A DNA stretch of 64,000 nt from Tipula vernalis (lineage: Eukaryota; Arthropoda; Insecta; Diptera; Tipulidae): positions 47,988,333 to 48,052,332 of the forward strand of contig OY282560.1 in assembly GCA_958295665.1 (NCBI GenBank), given 5' to 3'. The notes beneath the pieces were generated by a model. The model was not told the origin of the DNA. It did no database searches and worked only from the letters and a program-made list of their open reading frames with translations. This document shows positions 11,417 through 25,419 of this stretch, one piece after another. The position numbers and the translations under genes are program-made. The number at the start of each line of letters is the position of its first letter. Position 1 is the stretch's first letter.

Positions 11417-14400
11417 ATGGTCCGATTACGATGGTTGATATCTCTATCAATAGGTTTCGGGACCTGTAATTGCTGTGACAATTTTCATTTTGATTGCTCG
11501 AGTATTTCTAAACATTTCTTAGAAAATTCAATTTTATTGAAAATTAACTGTGCTATAGCCCACAATTTTTGGGCGGCAAAAATCTAAAATGGTCCGATTA
11601 CGATTGTTGATATCTCTATCAATAGGTTTCGGGACCTGTAATTTCTGTGACAATTTTCATTTTCATTGCTCGAGTATTTCTAAACATTTCTTAGAAAATT
11701 CAATTTTATTGAAAATTAACTGTGCTATAGCCCACAAGTTTTTGGGCGGCAAAAATCTAAAATGGTCCGATTACGATGGTTGATACCTCTATCAATAGGT
11801 TTCGTGACCTGTAATTGCTGTGACAATTTTCATTTTGATTGCTCGAGTATTTCTAAACATTTCTTAGAAAATTCAATTTTATTGAAAATTAACTGTGCTA
11901 TAGCCCACAAGTTTTTGGGCGGCAAAAATCTAAAATGGTCCGATTACGATGGTTGATATCTCTATCAATAGGTTTCGGGACCTGTAATTGCTGTGACAAT
12001 TTTCATTTTGATTGCTCGAGTATTTCTAAACATTTCTTAGAAAATTCAATTTTATTGAAAATTAACTGTGCTATAGCCCACAATTTTTGGGCGGCAAAAA
12101 TCTAAAATGGTCCGATTACGATTGTTGATATCTCTATCAATAGGTTTCGGGACCTGTAATTTCTGTGACAATTTTCATTTTCATTGCTCGAGTATTTCTA
12201 AACATTTCTTAGAAAATTCAATTTTATTGAAAATTAACTGTGCTATAGCCCACAAGTTTTTGGGCGGCAAAAATCTAAAATGGTCCGATTACGATGGTTG
12301 ATACCTCTATCAATAGGTTTCGTGACCTGTAATTGCTGTGACAATTTTCATTTTCATTGCTCGAGTATTTCTAAACATTTCTTAGAAAATTCAATTTTAT
12401 TGAAAATTAACTGTGCTATAGCCCACAAGTTTTTGGGCGGCAAAAATCTAAAATGGTCCGATTACGATGGTTGATATCTCTATCAATAGGTTTCGGGACC
12501 TGTAATTGCTGTGACAATTTTCATTTTGATTGCTCGAGTATTTCTAAACATTTCTTAGAAAATTCAATTTTATTGAAAATTAACTGTGCTATAGCCCACA
12601 ATTTTTGGGCGGCAAAAATCTAAAATGGTCCGATTACGATTGTTGATATCTCTATCAATAGGTTTCGGGACCTGTAATTTCTGTGACAATTTTCATTTTC
12701 ATTGCTCGAGTATTTCTAAACATTTCTTAGAAAATTCAATTTTATTGAAAATTAACTGTGCTATAGCCCACAAGTTTTTGGGCGGCAAAAATCTAAAATG
12801 GTCCGATTACGATGGTTGATACCTCTATCAATAGGTTTCGTGACCTGTAATTGCTGTGACAATTTTCATTTTGATTGCTCGAGTATTTCTAAACATTTCT
12901 TAGAAAATTCAATTTTATTGAAAATTAACTGTGCTATAGCCCACAATTTTTGGGCGGCAAAAATCTAAAATGGTCCGATTACGATTGTTGATATCTCTAT
13001 CAATAGGTTTCGGGACCTGTAATTTCTGTGACAATTTTCATTTTCATTGCTCGAGTATTTCTAAACATTTCTTAGAAAATTCAATTTTATTGAAAATTAA
13101 CTGTGCTATAGCCCACAAGTTTTTGGGCGGCAAAAATCTAAAATGGTCCGATTACGATTGTTGATATCTCTATCAATAGGTTTCGGGACCTGTAATTTCT
13201 GTGACAATTTTCATTTTCATTGCTCGAGTATTTCTAAACATTTCTTAGAAAATTCAATTTTATTGAAAATTAACTGTGCTATAGCCCACAAGTTTTTGGG
13301 CGGCAAAAATCTAAAATGGTCCGATTACGATGGTTGATATCTCTATCAATAGGTTTCGGGACCTGTAATTGCTGTGACAATTTTCATTTTGATTGCTCGA
13401 GTATTTCTAAACATTTCTTAGAAAATTCAATTTTATTGAAAATTAACTGTGCTATAGCCCACAATTTTTGGGCGGCAAAAATCTAAAATGGTCCGATTAC
13501 GATTGTTGATATCTCTATCAATAGGTTTCGGGACCTGTAATTTCTGTGACAATTTTCATTTTCATTGCTCGAGTATTTCTAAACATTTCTTAGAAAATTC
13601 AATTTTATTGAAAATTAACTGTGCTATAGCCCACAAGTTTTTGGGCGGCAAAAATCTAAAATGGTCCGATTACGATGGTTGATACCTCTATCAATAGGTT
13701 TCGTGACCTGTAATTGCTGTGACAATTTTCATTTTGATTGCTCGAGTATTTCTAAACATTTCTTAGAAAATTCAATTTTATTGAAAATTAACTGTGCTAT
13801 AGCCCACAATTTTTGGGCGGCAAAAATCTAAAATGGTCCGATTACGATTGTTGATATCTCTATCAATAGGTTTCGGGACCTGTAATTTCTGTGACAATTT
13901 TCATTTTCATTGCTCGAGTATTTCTAAACATTTCTTAGAAAATTCAATTTTATTGAAAATTAACTGTGCTATAGCCCACAAGTTTTTGGGCGGCAAAAAT
14001 CTAAAATGGTCCGATTACGATGGTTGATATCTCTATCAATAGGTTTCGGGACCTGTAATTGCTGTGACAATTTTCATTTTGATTGCTCGAGTATTTCTAA
14101 ACATTTCTTAGAAAATTCAATTTTATTGAAAATTAACTGTGCTATAGCCCACAATTTTTGGGCGGCAAAAATCTAAAATGGTCCGATTACGATTGTTGAT
14201 ATCTCTATCAATAGGTTTCGGGACCTGTAATTTCTGTGACAATTTTCATTTTCATTGCTCGAGTATTTCTAAACATTTCTTAGAAAATTCAATTTTATTG
14301 AAAATTAACTGTGCTATAGCCCACAAGTTTTTGGGCGGCAAAAATCTAAAATGGTCCGATTACGATGGTTGATACCTCTATCAATAGGTTTCGTGACCTG

Positions 14401-15559
14401 TAATTGCTGTGACAATTTTCATTTTCATTGCTCGAGTATTTCTAAACATTTCTTAGAAAATTCAATTTTATTGAAAATTAACTGTGCTATAGCCCACAAG
14501 TTTTTGGGCGGCAAAAATCTAAAATGGTCCGATTACGATGGTTGATATCTCTATCAATAGGTTTCGGGACCTGTAATTGCTGTGACAATTTTCATTTTGA
14601 TTGCTCGAGTATTTCTAAACATTTCTTAGAAAATTCAATTTTATTGAAAATTAACTGTGCTATAGCCCACAATTTTTGGGCGGCAAAAATCTAAAATGGT
14701 CCGATTACGATTGTTGATATCTCTATCAATAGGTTTCGGGACCTGTAATTTCTGTGACAATTTTCATTTTCATTGCTCGAGTATTTCTAAACATTTCTTA
14801 GAAAATTCAATTTTATTGAAAATTAACTGTGCTATAGCCCACAAGTTTTTGGGCGGCAAAAATCTAAAATGGTCCGATTACGATGGTTGATACCTCTATC
14901 AATAGGTTTCGTGACCTGTAATTGCTGTGACAATTTTCATTTTGATTGCTCGAGTATTTCTAAACATTTCTTAGAAAATTCAATTTTATTGAAAATTAAC
15001 TGTGCTATAGCCCACAAGTTTTTGGGCGGCAAAAATCTAAAATGGTCCGATTACGATGGTTGATATCTCTATCAATAGGTTTCGGGACCTGTAATTGCTG
15101 TGACAATTTTCATTTTCATTGCTCGAGTATTTCTAAACATTTCTTAGAAAATTCAATTTTATTGAAAACTAACTGTGCTATAGCCCACAAGTTTTTGGGC
15201 GGCAAAAATCTAAAATGGTCCGATTACGATGGTTGATATCTCTATCAATAGGTTTCGGGACCTGTAATTGCTGTGACAATTTTCATTTTCATTGCTCGAG
15301 TATTTCTAAACATTTCTTAGAAAATTCAATTTTATTGAAAATTAACTGTGCTATAGCCCACAAGTTTTTGGGCGGCAAAAATCTAAAATGGTCCGATTAC
15401 GATGGTTGATATCTCTATCAATAGGTTTCGGGACCTGTAATTGCTGTGACAATTTTCATTTTGATTGCTCGAGTATTTCTAAACATTTCTTAGAAAATTC
15501 AATTTTATTGAAAATTAACTGTGCTATAGCCCACAATTTTTGGGCGGCAAAAATCTAAA
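11417..15559. repeat. Short-period higher-order repeat zone (518-bp trimers and 345-bp dimers)
   Basis: The 172-bp monomer followed by the ATTGTTG/TAATTTCTG subtype recurs at 518-bp steps (starts near 11589, 12107 and 12625) and at 345-bp steps (12970/13143 to 13488, 13833 and 14178), then at 518 again (14696). The third member of the trimer is the GTGACC monomer. The zone is bracketed by matching monomers carrying GAAAACTAACTG at 11071 and 15042, 3971 bp apart. This looks like one seed trimer amplified locally, with some units shortened to dimers. Confidence 0.8.
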
Positions 15560-18500
15560 ATGGTCCGATTACGATTGTTGATATCTCTATCAATAGGTTT
15601 CGGGACCTGTAATTTCTGTGACAATTTTCATTTTCATTGCTCGAGTATTTCTAAACATTTCTTAGAAAATTCAATTTTATTGAAAATTAACTGTGCTATA
15701 GCCCACAAGTTTTTGGGCGGCAAAAATCTAAAATGGTCCGATCACGATGGTTGATATCTCTATCAATAGGTTTCGGGACCTGTAATTGCTGTGACAATTT
15801 TCATTTTCATTGCTCGAGTATTTCTAAACATTTCTTAGAAAATTCAATTTTATTGAAAATTAACTGTGCTATAGCCCACAAGTTTTTGGGCGGCAAACAT
15901 CTAAAATGGTCCGATTACGATGGTTGATATCTCTATCAATAGGTTTCGGGACCTGTAATTGCTGTAACAATTTTCATTTTGATTGCTCGAGTATTTCTAA
16001 ACATTTCTTAGAAAATTCAATTTTATTGAAAATTAACTGTGCTATAGCCCACAAGTTTTTGGGCGGCAAAAATCTAAAATGGTCCGATTACGATGGTTGA
16101 TATCTCTATCAATAGGTTTCGGGACCTGTAATTTCTGTGACAATTTTCATTTTCATTGCTCGAGTATTTCTAAACATTTATTAGAAAATTCAATTTTATT
16201 GAAAATTAACTGTGCTATAGCCCACAAGTTTTTGGGCGGCAAAAATCTAAAATGGCCCGATTACGATGGTTGATATCTCTATCAATAGGTTTCGGGACCT
16301 GTAATTGCTGTGACAATTTTCATTTTGATTGCTCGAGTATTTCTAAATATTTCTTAGAAAATTCAATTTTATTGAAAATTAACTGTGCTATAGCCCACAA
16401 GTTTTTGGGCGGCAAAAATCTAAAATGGTCCGATTACGATGGTTGATATCTCTATCAATAGGTTTCGGGACCTGTAATTGCTGTGACAATTTTCATTTTC
16501 ATTGCTCGAGTATTTCTAAACATTTCTTAGAAAATTCAATTTTATTGAAAATTAACTGTGCTATAGCCCACAAGTTTTTGGGCGGCAAAAATCTAAAATG
16601 GTCCGATTACGATGGTTGATATCTCTATCAATAGGTTTCGGGACCTGTAATTGCTGTGACAATTTTCATTTTCATTGCTCGAGTATTTCTAAACATTTCT
16701 TAGAAAATTCAATTTTATTGAAAATTAACTGTGCTATAGCCCACAAGTTTTTGGGCGGCAAAAATCTAAAATGGTCCGATTACGATGGTTGATATCTCTA
16801 TCAATAGGTTTCGGGACCTGTAATTGCTGTGACAATTTTCATTTTGATTGCTCGAGTATTTCTAAACATTTCTCAGAAAATTCAATTTTATTGAAAATTA
16901 ACTGTGCTATAGCCCACAAGTTTTTGGGCGGCAAAAATCTAAAATGGTCCGATCACGATGGTTGATATCTCTATCAATAGGTTTCGGGACCTGTAATTGC
17001 TGTGACAATTTTTATTTTCATTGCTCGAGTATTTCTAAACATTTCTTAGAAAATTCAATTTTATTGAAAATTAACTGTGCTATAGCCCACAAGTTTTTGG
17101 GCGGCAAAAATCTAAAATGGTCCGATCACGATGGTTGATATCTCTATCAATAGGTTTCGGGACCTGTAATTGCTGTGACAATTTTCATTTTCATTGCTCG
17201 AGTATTTCTAAACATTTCTTAGAAAATTCAATTTTATTGAAAATTAACTGTGCTATAGCCCACAAGTTTTTGGGCGGCAAAAATCTAAAATGGTCCGATT
17301 ACGATGGTTGATATCTCTATCAATAGGCTTCGGGACCTGTAATTGCTGTGACAATTTTCATTTTGATTGCTCGAGTATTTCTAAACATTTCTTAGAAAAT
17401 TCAATTTTATTGAAAATTAACTGTGCTATAGCCCACAAGTTTTTGGGCGGCAAAAATCTAAAATGGTCCGATTACGATTGTTGATATCTCTATCAATAGG
17501 TTTCGGGACCTGTAATTTCTGTGACAATTTTCATTTTCATTGCTCGAGTATTTCTAAACATTTCTTAGAAAATTCAATTTTATTGAAAATTAACTGTGCT
17601 ATAGCCCACAAGTTTTTGGGCGGCAAAAATCTAAAATGGTCCGATTACGATGGTTGATATCTCTATCAATAGGTTTCGGGACCTGTAATTGCTGTGACAA
17701 TTTTCATTTTGATTGCTCGAGTATTTCTAAATATTTCTTAGAAAATTCAATTTTATTGAAAATTAACTGTGCTATAGCCCACAAGTTTTTGGGCGGCAAA
17801 AATCTAAAATGGTCCGATTACGACTGTTGATATCTCTATCAATAGGTTTCGGGACCTGTAATTTCTGTGACAATTTCCATTTTCATTGCTCGAGTATTTC
17901 TAAACATTTCTTAGAAAATTCAATTTTATTGAAAATTAACTGTGCTATAGCCCACAAGTTTTTGGGCGGCAAAAATCTAAAATGGTCCGATTACGATGGT
18001 TGATACCTCTATCAATAGGTTTCGTGACCTGTAATTGCTGTGCCTTTTTTCATTTTGATTGCTCGAGTATTTCTAAACATTTCTCAGAAAATTCAATTTT
18101 ATTGAAAATTAACTGTGCTATAGCCCACAAGTTTTTGGGCGGCAAAAATCTAAAATGGTCCGATCACGATGGTTGATATCTCTATCAATAGGTTTCGGGA
18201 CCTGTAATTGCTGTGACAATTTTCATTTTCATTGCTCGAGTATTTCTAAACATTTCTTAGCAAATTCAATTTTATTGAAAATTAACTGTGCTATAGCCCA
18301 CAAGTTTTTGGGCGGCAAACATCTAAAATGGTCCGATTACGATGGTTGATATCTCTATCAATAGGTTTCGGGACCTGTAATTGCTGTGACAATTTTCATT
18401 TTGATTGCTCGAGTATTTCTAAATATTTCTTAGAAAATTCAATTTTATTGAAAATTAACTGTGCTATAGCCCACAAGTTTTTGGGCGGCAAAAATCTAAA

Positions 18501-21500
18501 ATGGTCCGATTACGATTGTTGATATCTCTATTAATAGGTTTCGGGACCTGTAATTTCTGTGACAATTTTCATTTTGATTGCTCGAGTATTTCTAAACATT
18601 TCTTAGAAAATTCAATTTTATTGAAAATTAACTGTGCTATAGCCCACAAGTTTTTGGGCGGCAAAAATCTGAAATGGTCCGATTACGATGGTTGATATCT
18701 CTATCAATAGGTTTCGTGACCTGTAATTGCTGTGACAATTTTCATTTTGATTGCTCGAGTATTTCTAAACATTTCTTAGAAAATTCAATTTTATTGAAAA
18801 TTAACTGTGCTATAGCCCACAAGTTTTTGGGCGGCAAAAATCTAAAATGGTCCGATTACGATGGTTGATACCTCTATCAATAGGTTTCGTGACCTGTAAT
18901 TGCTGTGACAATTTTCATTTTGATTGCTCGAGTATTTCTAAACATTTCTTAGAAAATTCAATTTTATTGAAAATTAACTGTGCTATAGCCCACAAGTTTT
19001 TGGGCGGCAAAAATCTGAAATGGTCCGATTACGATGGTTGATATCTCTATCAATAGGTTTCGTGACCTGTAATTGCTGTGACAATTTTCATTTTGATTGC
19101 TCGAGTATTTCTAAATATTTCTTAGAAAATTCAATTTTATTGAAAATTAACTGTGCTATAGCCCACAAGTTTTTGGGCGGCAAAAATCTAAAATGGTCCG
19201 ATTACGATGGTTGATACCTCTATCAATAGGTTTCGTGACCTGTAATTGCTGTGACAATTTTCATTTTGATTGCTCGAGTATTTCTAAACATTTCTTAGAA
19301 AATTCAATTTTATTGAAAATTAACTGTGCTATAGCCCACAAGTTTTTGGGCGGCAAAAATCTAAAATGGTCCGATTACGATGGTTGATATCTCTATCAAT
19401 AGGTTTCGGGACCTGTAATTGCTGTGACAATTTTCATTTTGATTGCTCGAGTATTTCTAAACATTTCTTAGAAAATTCAATTTTATTGAAAATTAACTGT
19501 GCTATAGCCCACAATTTTTGGGCGGCAAAAATCTAAAATGGTCCGATTACGATTGTTGATATCTCTATCAATAGGTTTCGGGACCTGTAATTTCTGTGAC
19601 AATTTTCATTTTCATTGCTCGAGTATTTCTAAACATTTCTTAGAAAATTCAATTTTATTGAAAATTAACTGTGCTATAGCCCACAAGTTTTTGGGCGGCA
19701 AAAATCTAAAATGGTCCGATTACGATGGTTGATACCTCTATCAATAGGTTTCGTGACCTGTAATTGCTGTGACAATTTTCATTTTGATTGCTCGAGTATT
19801 TCTAAACATTTCTTAGAAAATTTAATTTTATTGAAAATTAACTGTGCTATAGCCCACAAGTTTTTGGGCGGCAAAAATCTAAAATGGTCCGATTACGATG
19901 GTTGATATCTCTATTAATAGGTTTCGGGACCTGTAATTGCTGTGACAATTTTCATTTTGATTGCTCGAGTATTTCTAAACATTTCTTAGAAAATTCAATT
20001 TTATTGAAAATTAACTGTGCTATAGCCCACAATTTTTGGGCGGCAAAAATCTAAAATGGTCCGATTACGATTGTTGATATCTCTATCAATAGGTTTCGGG
20101 ACCTGTAATTTCTGTGACAATTTTCATTTTCATTGCTCGAGTATTTCTAAACATTTCTTAGAAAATTCAATTTTATTGAAAATTAACTGTGCTATAGCCC
20201 ACAAGTTTTTGGGCGGCAAAAATCTAAAATGGTCCGATTACGATGGTTGATACCTCTATCAATAGGTTTCGTGACCTGTAATTGCTGTGACAATTTTCAT
20301 TTTGATTGCTCGAGTATTTCTAAACATTTCTCAGAAAATTCAATTTTATTGAAAATTAACTGTGCTATAGCCCACAAGTTTTTGGGCGGCAAAAATCTAA
20401 AATGGTCCGATCACGATGGTTGATATCTCTATCAATAGGTTTCGGGACCTGTAATTGCTGTGACAATTTTCATTTTCATTGCTCGAGTATTTCTAAACAT
20501 TTCTTAGAAAATTCAATTTTATTGAAAATTAACTGTGCTATAGCCCACAAGTTTTTGGGCGGCAAAAATCTAAAATGGTCCGATCACGATGGTTGATATC
20601 TCTATCAATAGGTTTCGGGACCTGTAATTGCTGTGACAATTTTCATTTTCATTGCTCGAGTATTTCTAAACATTTCTTAGAAAATTCAATTTTATTGAAA
20701 ATTAACTGTGCTATAGCCCACAAGTTTTTGGGCGGCAAAAATCTAAAATGGTCCGATTACGATGGTTGATATCTCTATCAATAGGCTTCGGGACCTGTAA
20801 TTGCTGTGACAATTTTTATTTTGATTGCTCGAGTATTTCTAAACATTTCTTAGAAAATTCAATTTTATTGAAAATTAACTGTGCCTATAGCCCACAAGTT
20901 TTTGGGCGGCAAAAATCTAAAATGGTCCGATTACGATTGTTGATATCTCTATCAATAGGTTTCGGGACCTGTAATTTCTGTGACAATTTTCATTTTCATT
21001 GCTCGAGTATTTCTAAACATTTCTTAGAAAATTCAATTTTATTGAAAATTAACTGTGCTATAGCCCACAAGTTTTTGGGCGGCAAAAATCTAAAATGGTC
21101 CGATTACGATGGTTGATATCTCTATCAATAGGTTTCGGGACCTGTAATTGCTGTGACAATTTTCATTTTGATTGCTCGAGTATTTCTAAATATTTCTTAG
21201 AAAATTCAATTTTATTGAAAATTAACTGTGCTATAGCCCACAAGTTTTTGGGCGGCAAAAATCTAAAATGGTCCGATTACGATGGTTGATACCTCTATCA
21301 ATAGGTTTCGTGACCTGTAATTGCTGTGACAATTTTCATTTTGATTGCTCGAGTATTTCTAAACATTTCTCAGAAAATTCAATTTTATTGAAAATTAACT
21401 GTGCTATAGCCCACAAGTTTTTGGGCGGCAAAAATCTAAAATGGTCCGATCACGATGGTTGATATCTCTATCAATAGGTTTCGGGACCTGTAATTGCTGT

Positions 21501-24500
21501 GACAATTTTCATTTTCATTGCTCGAGTATTTCTAAACATTTCTTAGAAAATTCAATTTTATTGAAAATTAACTGTGCTATAGCCCACAAGTTTTTGGGCG
21601 GCAAACATCTAAAATGGTCCGATTACGATGGTTGATATATCTATCAATAGGTTTCGGGACCTGTAATTGCTGTAACAATTTTCATTTTGATTGCTCGAGT
21701 ATTTCTAAACATTTCTTAGAAAATTCAATTTTATTGAAAATTAACTGTGCTATAGCCCACAAGTTTTTGGGCGGCAAAAATCTAAAATGGTCCGATTACG
21801 ATGGTTGATATCTCTATCAATAGGTTTCGTGACCTGTAATTGCTGTGACAATTTTCATTTTGATTGCTCGAGTATTTCTAAACATTTCTTAGAAAATTCA
21901 ATTTTATTGAAAATTAACTGTGCTATAGCCCACAAGTTTTTGGGCGGCAAAAATCTAAAATGGTCCGATTACGATGGTTGATACCTCTATCAATAGGTTT
22001 CGGGACCTGTAATTGCTGTGACAATTTTCATTTTGCTTGCTCGATTATTTCTAAACATTTCTTAGAAAATTCAATTTTATTGAAAATTAACTGTGCTATA
22101 GCCCACAAGTTTTTGGGCGGCAAAAATCTAAAATGGTCCGATTACGATGGTTGATATCTCTATCAATAGGTTTCGGGACCTGTAATTACTGTGACAATTT
22201 TCATTTTGATTGCTCGAGTATTTCTAAACATTTCTTAGAAAATTCAATTTTATTGAAAATTAACTGTGCTATAGCCCACAAGTTTTTGGGCGACAAAAAT
22301 CTAAAATGGTCCGATTACGATGGTTGATATCTCTATCAATAGGTTTCGTGACCTGTAATTGCTGTGACAATTTTCATTTTGATTGCTCGAGTATTTCTAA
22401 ACATTTCTTAGAAAATTCAATTTTATTGAAAATTACCTGTGCTATAGCCCACAAGTTTTTGGGCGGCAAAAATCTAAAATGGTCCGATTACGATGGTTGA
22501 TACCTCTATCAATAGGTTTCGGGACCTGTAATTGCTGTGACAATTTTCATTTTGATTGCTCGAGTATTTCTAAACATTTCTTAGAAAATTCAATTTTATT
22601 GAAAATTAACTGTGCTATAGCCCACAAGTTTTTGGGCGGCAAAAATCTAAAATGGTCCGATTACGATGGTTGATATCTCTATCAATAGGCTTCGGGACCT
22701 GTAATTGCTGTGACAATTTTCATTTTGATTGCTCGAGTATTTCTAAACATTTCTTAGAAAATTCAATTTTATTGAAAATTAACTGTGCTATAGCCCACAA
22801 GTTTTTGGGCGGCAAACATCTAAAATGGTCCGATTACGATGGTTGATATCTCTATCAATAGGTTTCGGGACCTGTAATTGCTGTAAAAATTTTCATTTTG
22901 ATTGCTCGAGTATTTCTAAACATTTCTTAGAAAATTCAATTTTATTGAAAATTAACTGTGCTATAGCCCACAAGTTTTTGGGCGGCAAAAATCTAAAATG
23001 GTCCGATTACGATGGTTGATATCTCTATCAATAGGCTTCGGGACCTGTAATTGCTGTGACAATTTTCATTTTGATTGCTCGAGTATTTCTAAACATTTCT
23101 TAGAAAATTCAATTTTATTGAAAATTACCTGTGCTATAGCCCACAAGTTTTTGGGCGGCAAAAATCTAAAATGGTCCGATTACGATGGTTGATACCTCTA
23201 TCAATAGGTTTCGGGACCTGTAATTGCTGTGACAATTTTCATTTTGATTGCTCGAGTATTTCTAAACATTTCTTAGAAAATTCAATTTTATTGAAAATTA
23301 ACTGTGCTATAGCCCACAAGTTTTTGGGCGGCAAAAATCTAAGATGGTCCGATTACGATGGTTGATATCTCTATCAATAGGCTTCGGGACCTGTAATTGC
23401 TGTGACAATTTTCATTTTGATTGCTCGAGTATTTCTAAACATTTCTTAGAAAATTCAATTTTATTAAAAATTACCTGTGCTATAGCCCACAAGTTTTTGG
23501 GCGGCAAACATCTAAAATGGTCCGATTACGATGGTTGATATCTCTATCAATAGGTTTCGGGACCTGTAATTGCTGTAACAATTTTCATTTTGATTGCTCG
23601 AGTATTTCTAAACATTTCTTAGAAAATTCAATTTTATTGAAAATTAACTGTGCATAGCCCACAAGTTTTTGGGCGGCAAAAATCTAAAATGGTCCGATTA
23701 CGATGGTTGATATCTCTATCAATAGGCTTCGGGACCTGTAATTGCTGTGACAATTTTCATTTTGATTGCTCGAGTATTTCTAAACATTTCTTAGAAAATT
23801 CAATTTTATTGAAAATTAACTGTGCTATAGCCCACAAGTTTTTGGGCGGCAAAAATCTAAAATGGTCCGATTACGATGGTTGATATCTCTATCAATAGGT
23901 TTCGGGACCTTTATAATTTCTGTGACAATTTTCATTTTGATTGCTCGAGTATTTCTAAACATTTCTTAGAAAATTCAATTTTATTGAAAATTAACTGTGC
24001 TATAGCCCACAAGTTTTTGGGCGGCAAACATCTAAAATGGTCCGATTACGATGGTTGATATCTCTATCAATAGGTTTCGGGACCTGTAATTGCTGTAACA
24101 ATTTTCATTTTGATTGCTCGAGTATTTCTAAACATTTCTTAGAAAATTCAATTTTATTGAAAATTAACTGTGCTATAGCCCACAATTTTTGGGCGGCAAA
24201 AATCTAAAATGGTCCGATTACGATTGTTGATATCTCTATCAATAGGTTTCGGGGCCTGTAATTTCTGTGACAATTTTCATTTTCATTGCTCGAGTATTTC
24301 TAAACATTTCTTAGAAAATTCAATTTTATTGAAAATTAACTGTGCTATAGCCCACAAGTTTTTGGGCGGCAAAAATCTAAAATGGTCCGATTACGATGGT
24401 TGATATCTCTATCAATAGGTTTCGGGACCTGTAATTGCTGTGACAATTTTCATTTTGATTGCTCGAGTATTTCTAAATATTTCTTAGAAAATTCAATTTT

Positions 24501-25419
24501 ATTGAAAATTAACTGTGCTATAGCCCACAAGTTTTTGGGCGGCAAAAATCTAAAATGGTCCGATTACGATGGTTGATACCTCTATCAATAGGTTTCGTGA
24601 CCTGTAATTGCTGTGACAATTTTCATTTTGATTGCTCGAGTATTTCTAAACATTTCTCAGAAAATTCAATTTTATTGAAAATTAACTGTGCTATAGCCCA
24701 CAAGTTTTTGGGCGGCAAAAATCTAAAATGGTCCGATCACGATGGTTGATATCTCTATCAATAGGTTTCGGGACCTGTAATTGCTGTGACAATTTTCATT
24801 TTCATTGCTCGAGTATTTCTAAACATTTCTTAGAAAATTCAATTTTATTGAAAATTAACTGTGCTATACCCCACAAGTTTTTGGGCGGCAAACATCTAAA
24901 ATGGTCCGATTGCGATGGTTGATACCTCTATCAATAGGTTTCGTGACCTGTAATTGCTGTGACAATTTTCATTTTGATTGCTCGAGTATTTCTAAACATT
25001 TCTCAGAAAATTCAATTTTATTGAAAATTAACTGTGCTATAGCCCACAAGTTTTTGGGCGGCAAAAATCTAAAATGGTCCGATTACGAAAGTTGATACCT
25101 CTATCAATAGGTTTCGGGACCTGTAATTGCTGTGACAATTTTCTTTTTCATTGCTCGAGTATTTCTAAACATTTCTCAGAAAATTCAATTTTATTGAAAA
25201 TTAACTGTGCTATAGCCCACAAGTTTTTGGGCGGCAAAAATCTAAAATGGTCCGATTACGATAGTTGATACCTCTATCAATAGGTTTCGGGACCTGTAAT
25301 TGCTGTGACAATTTTCTTTTTGATTGCTCGAGTATTTCTAAACATTTCTTAGAAAATTCAATTTTATTGAAAATTAACTGTGCTATAGCCCACAAGTTTT
25401 TGGGCGGCAAAAATCTAAA

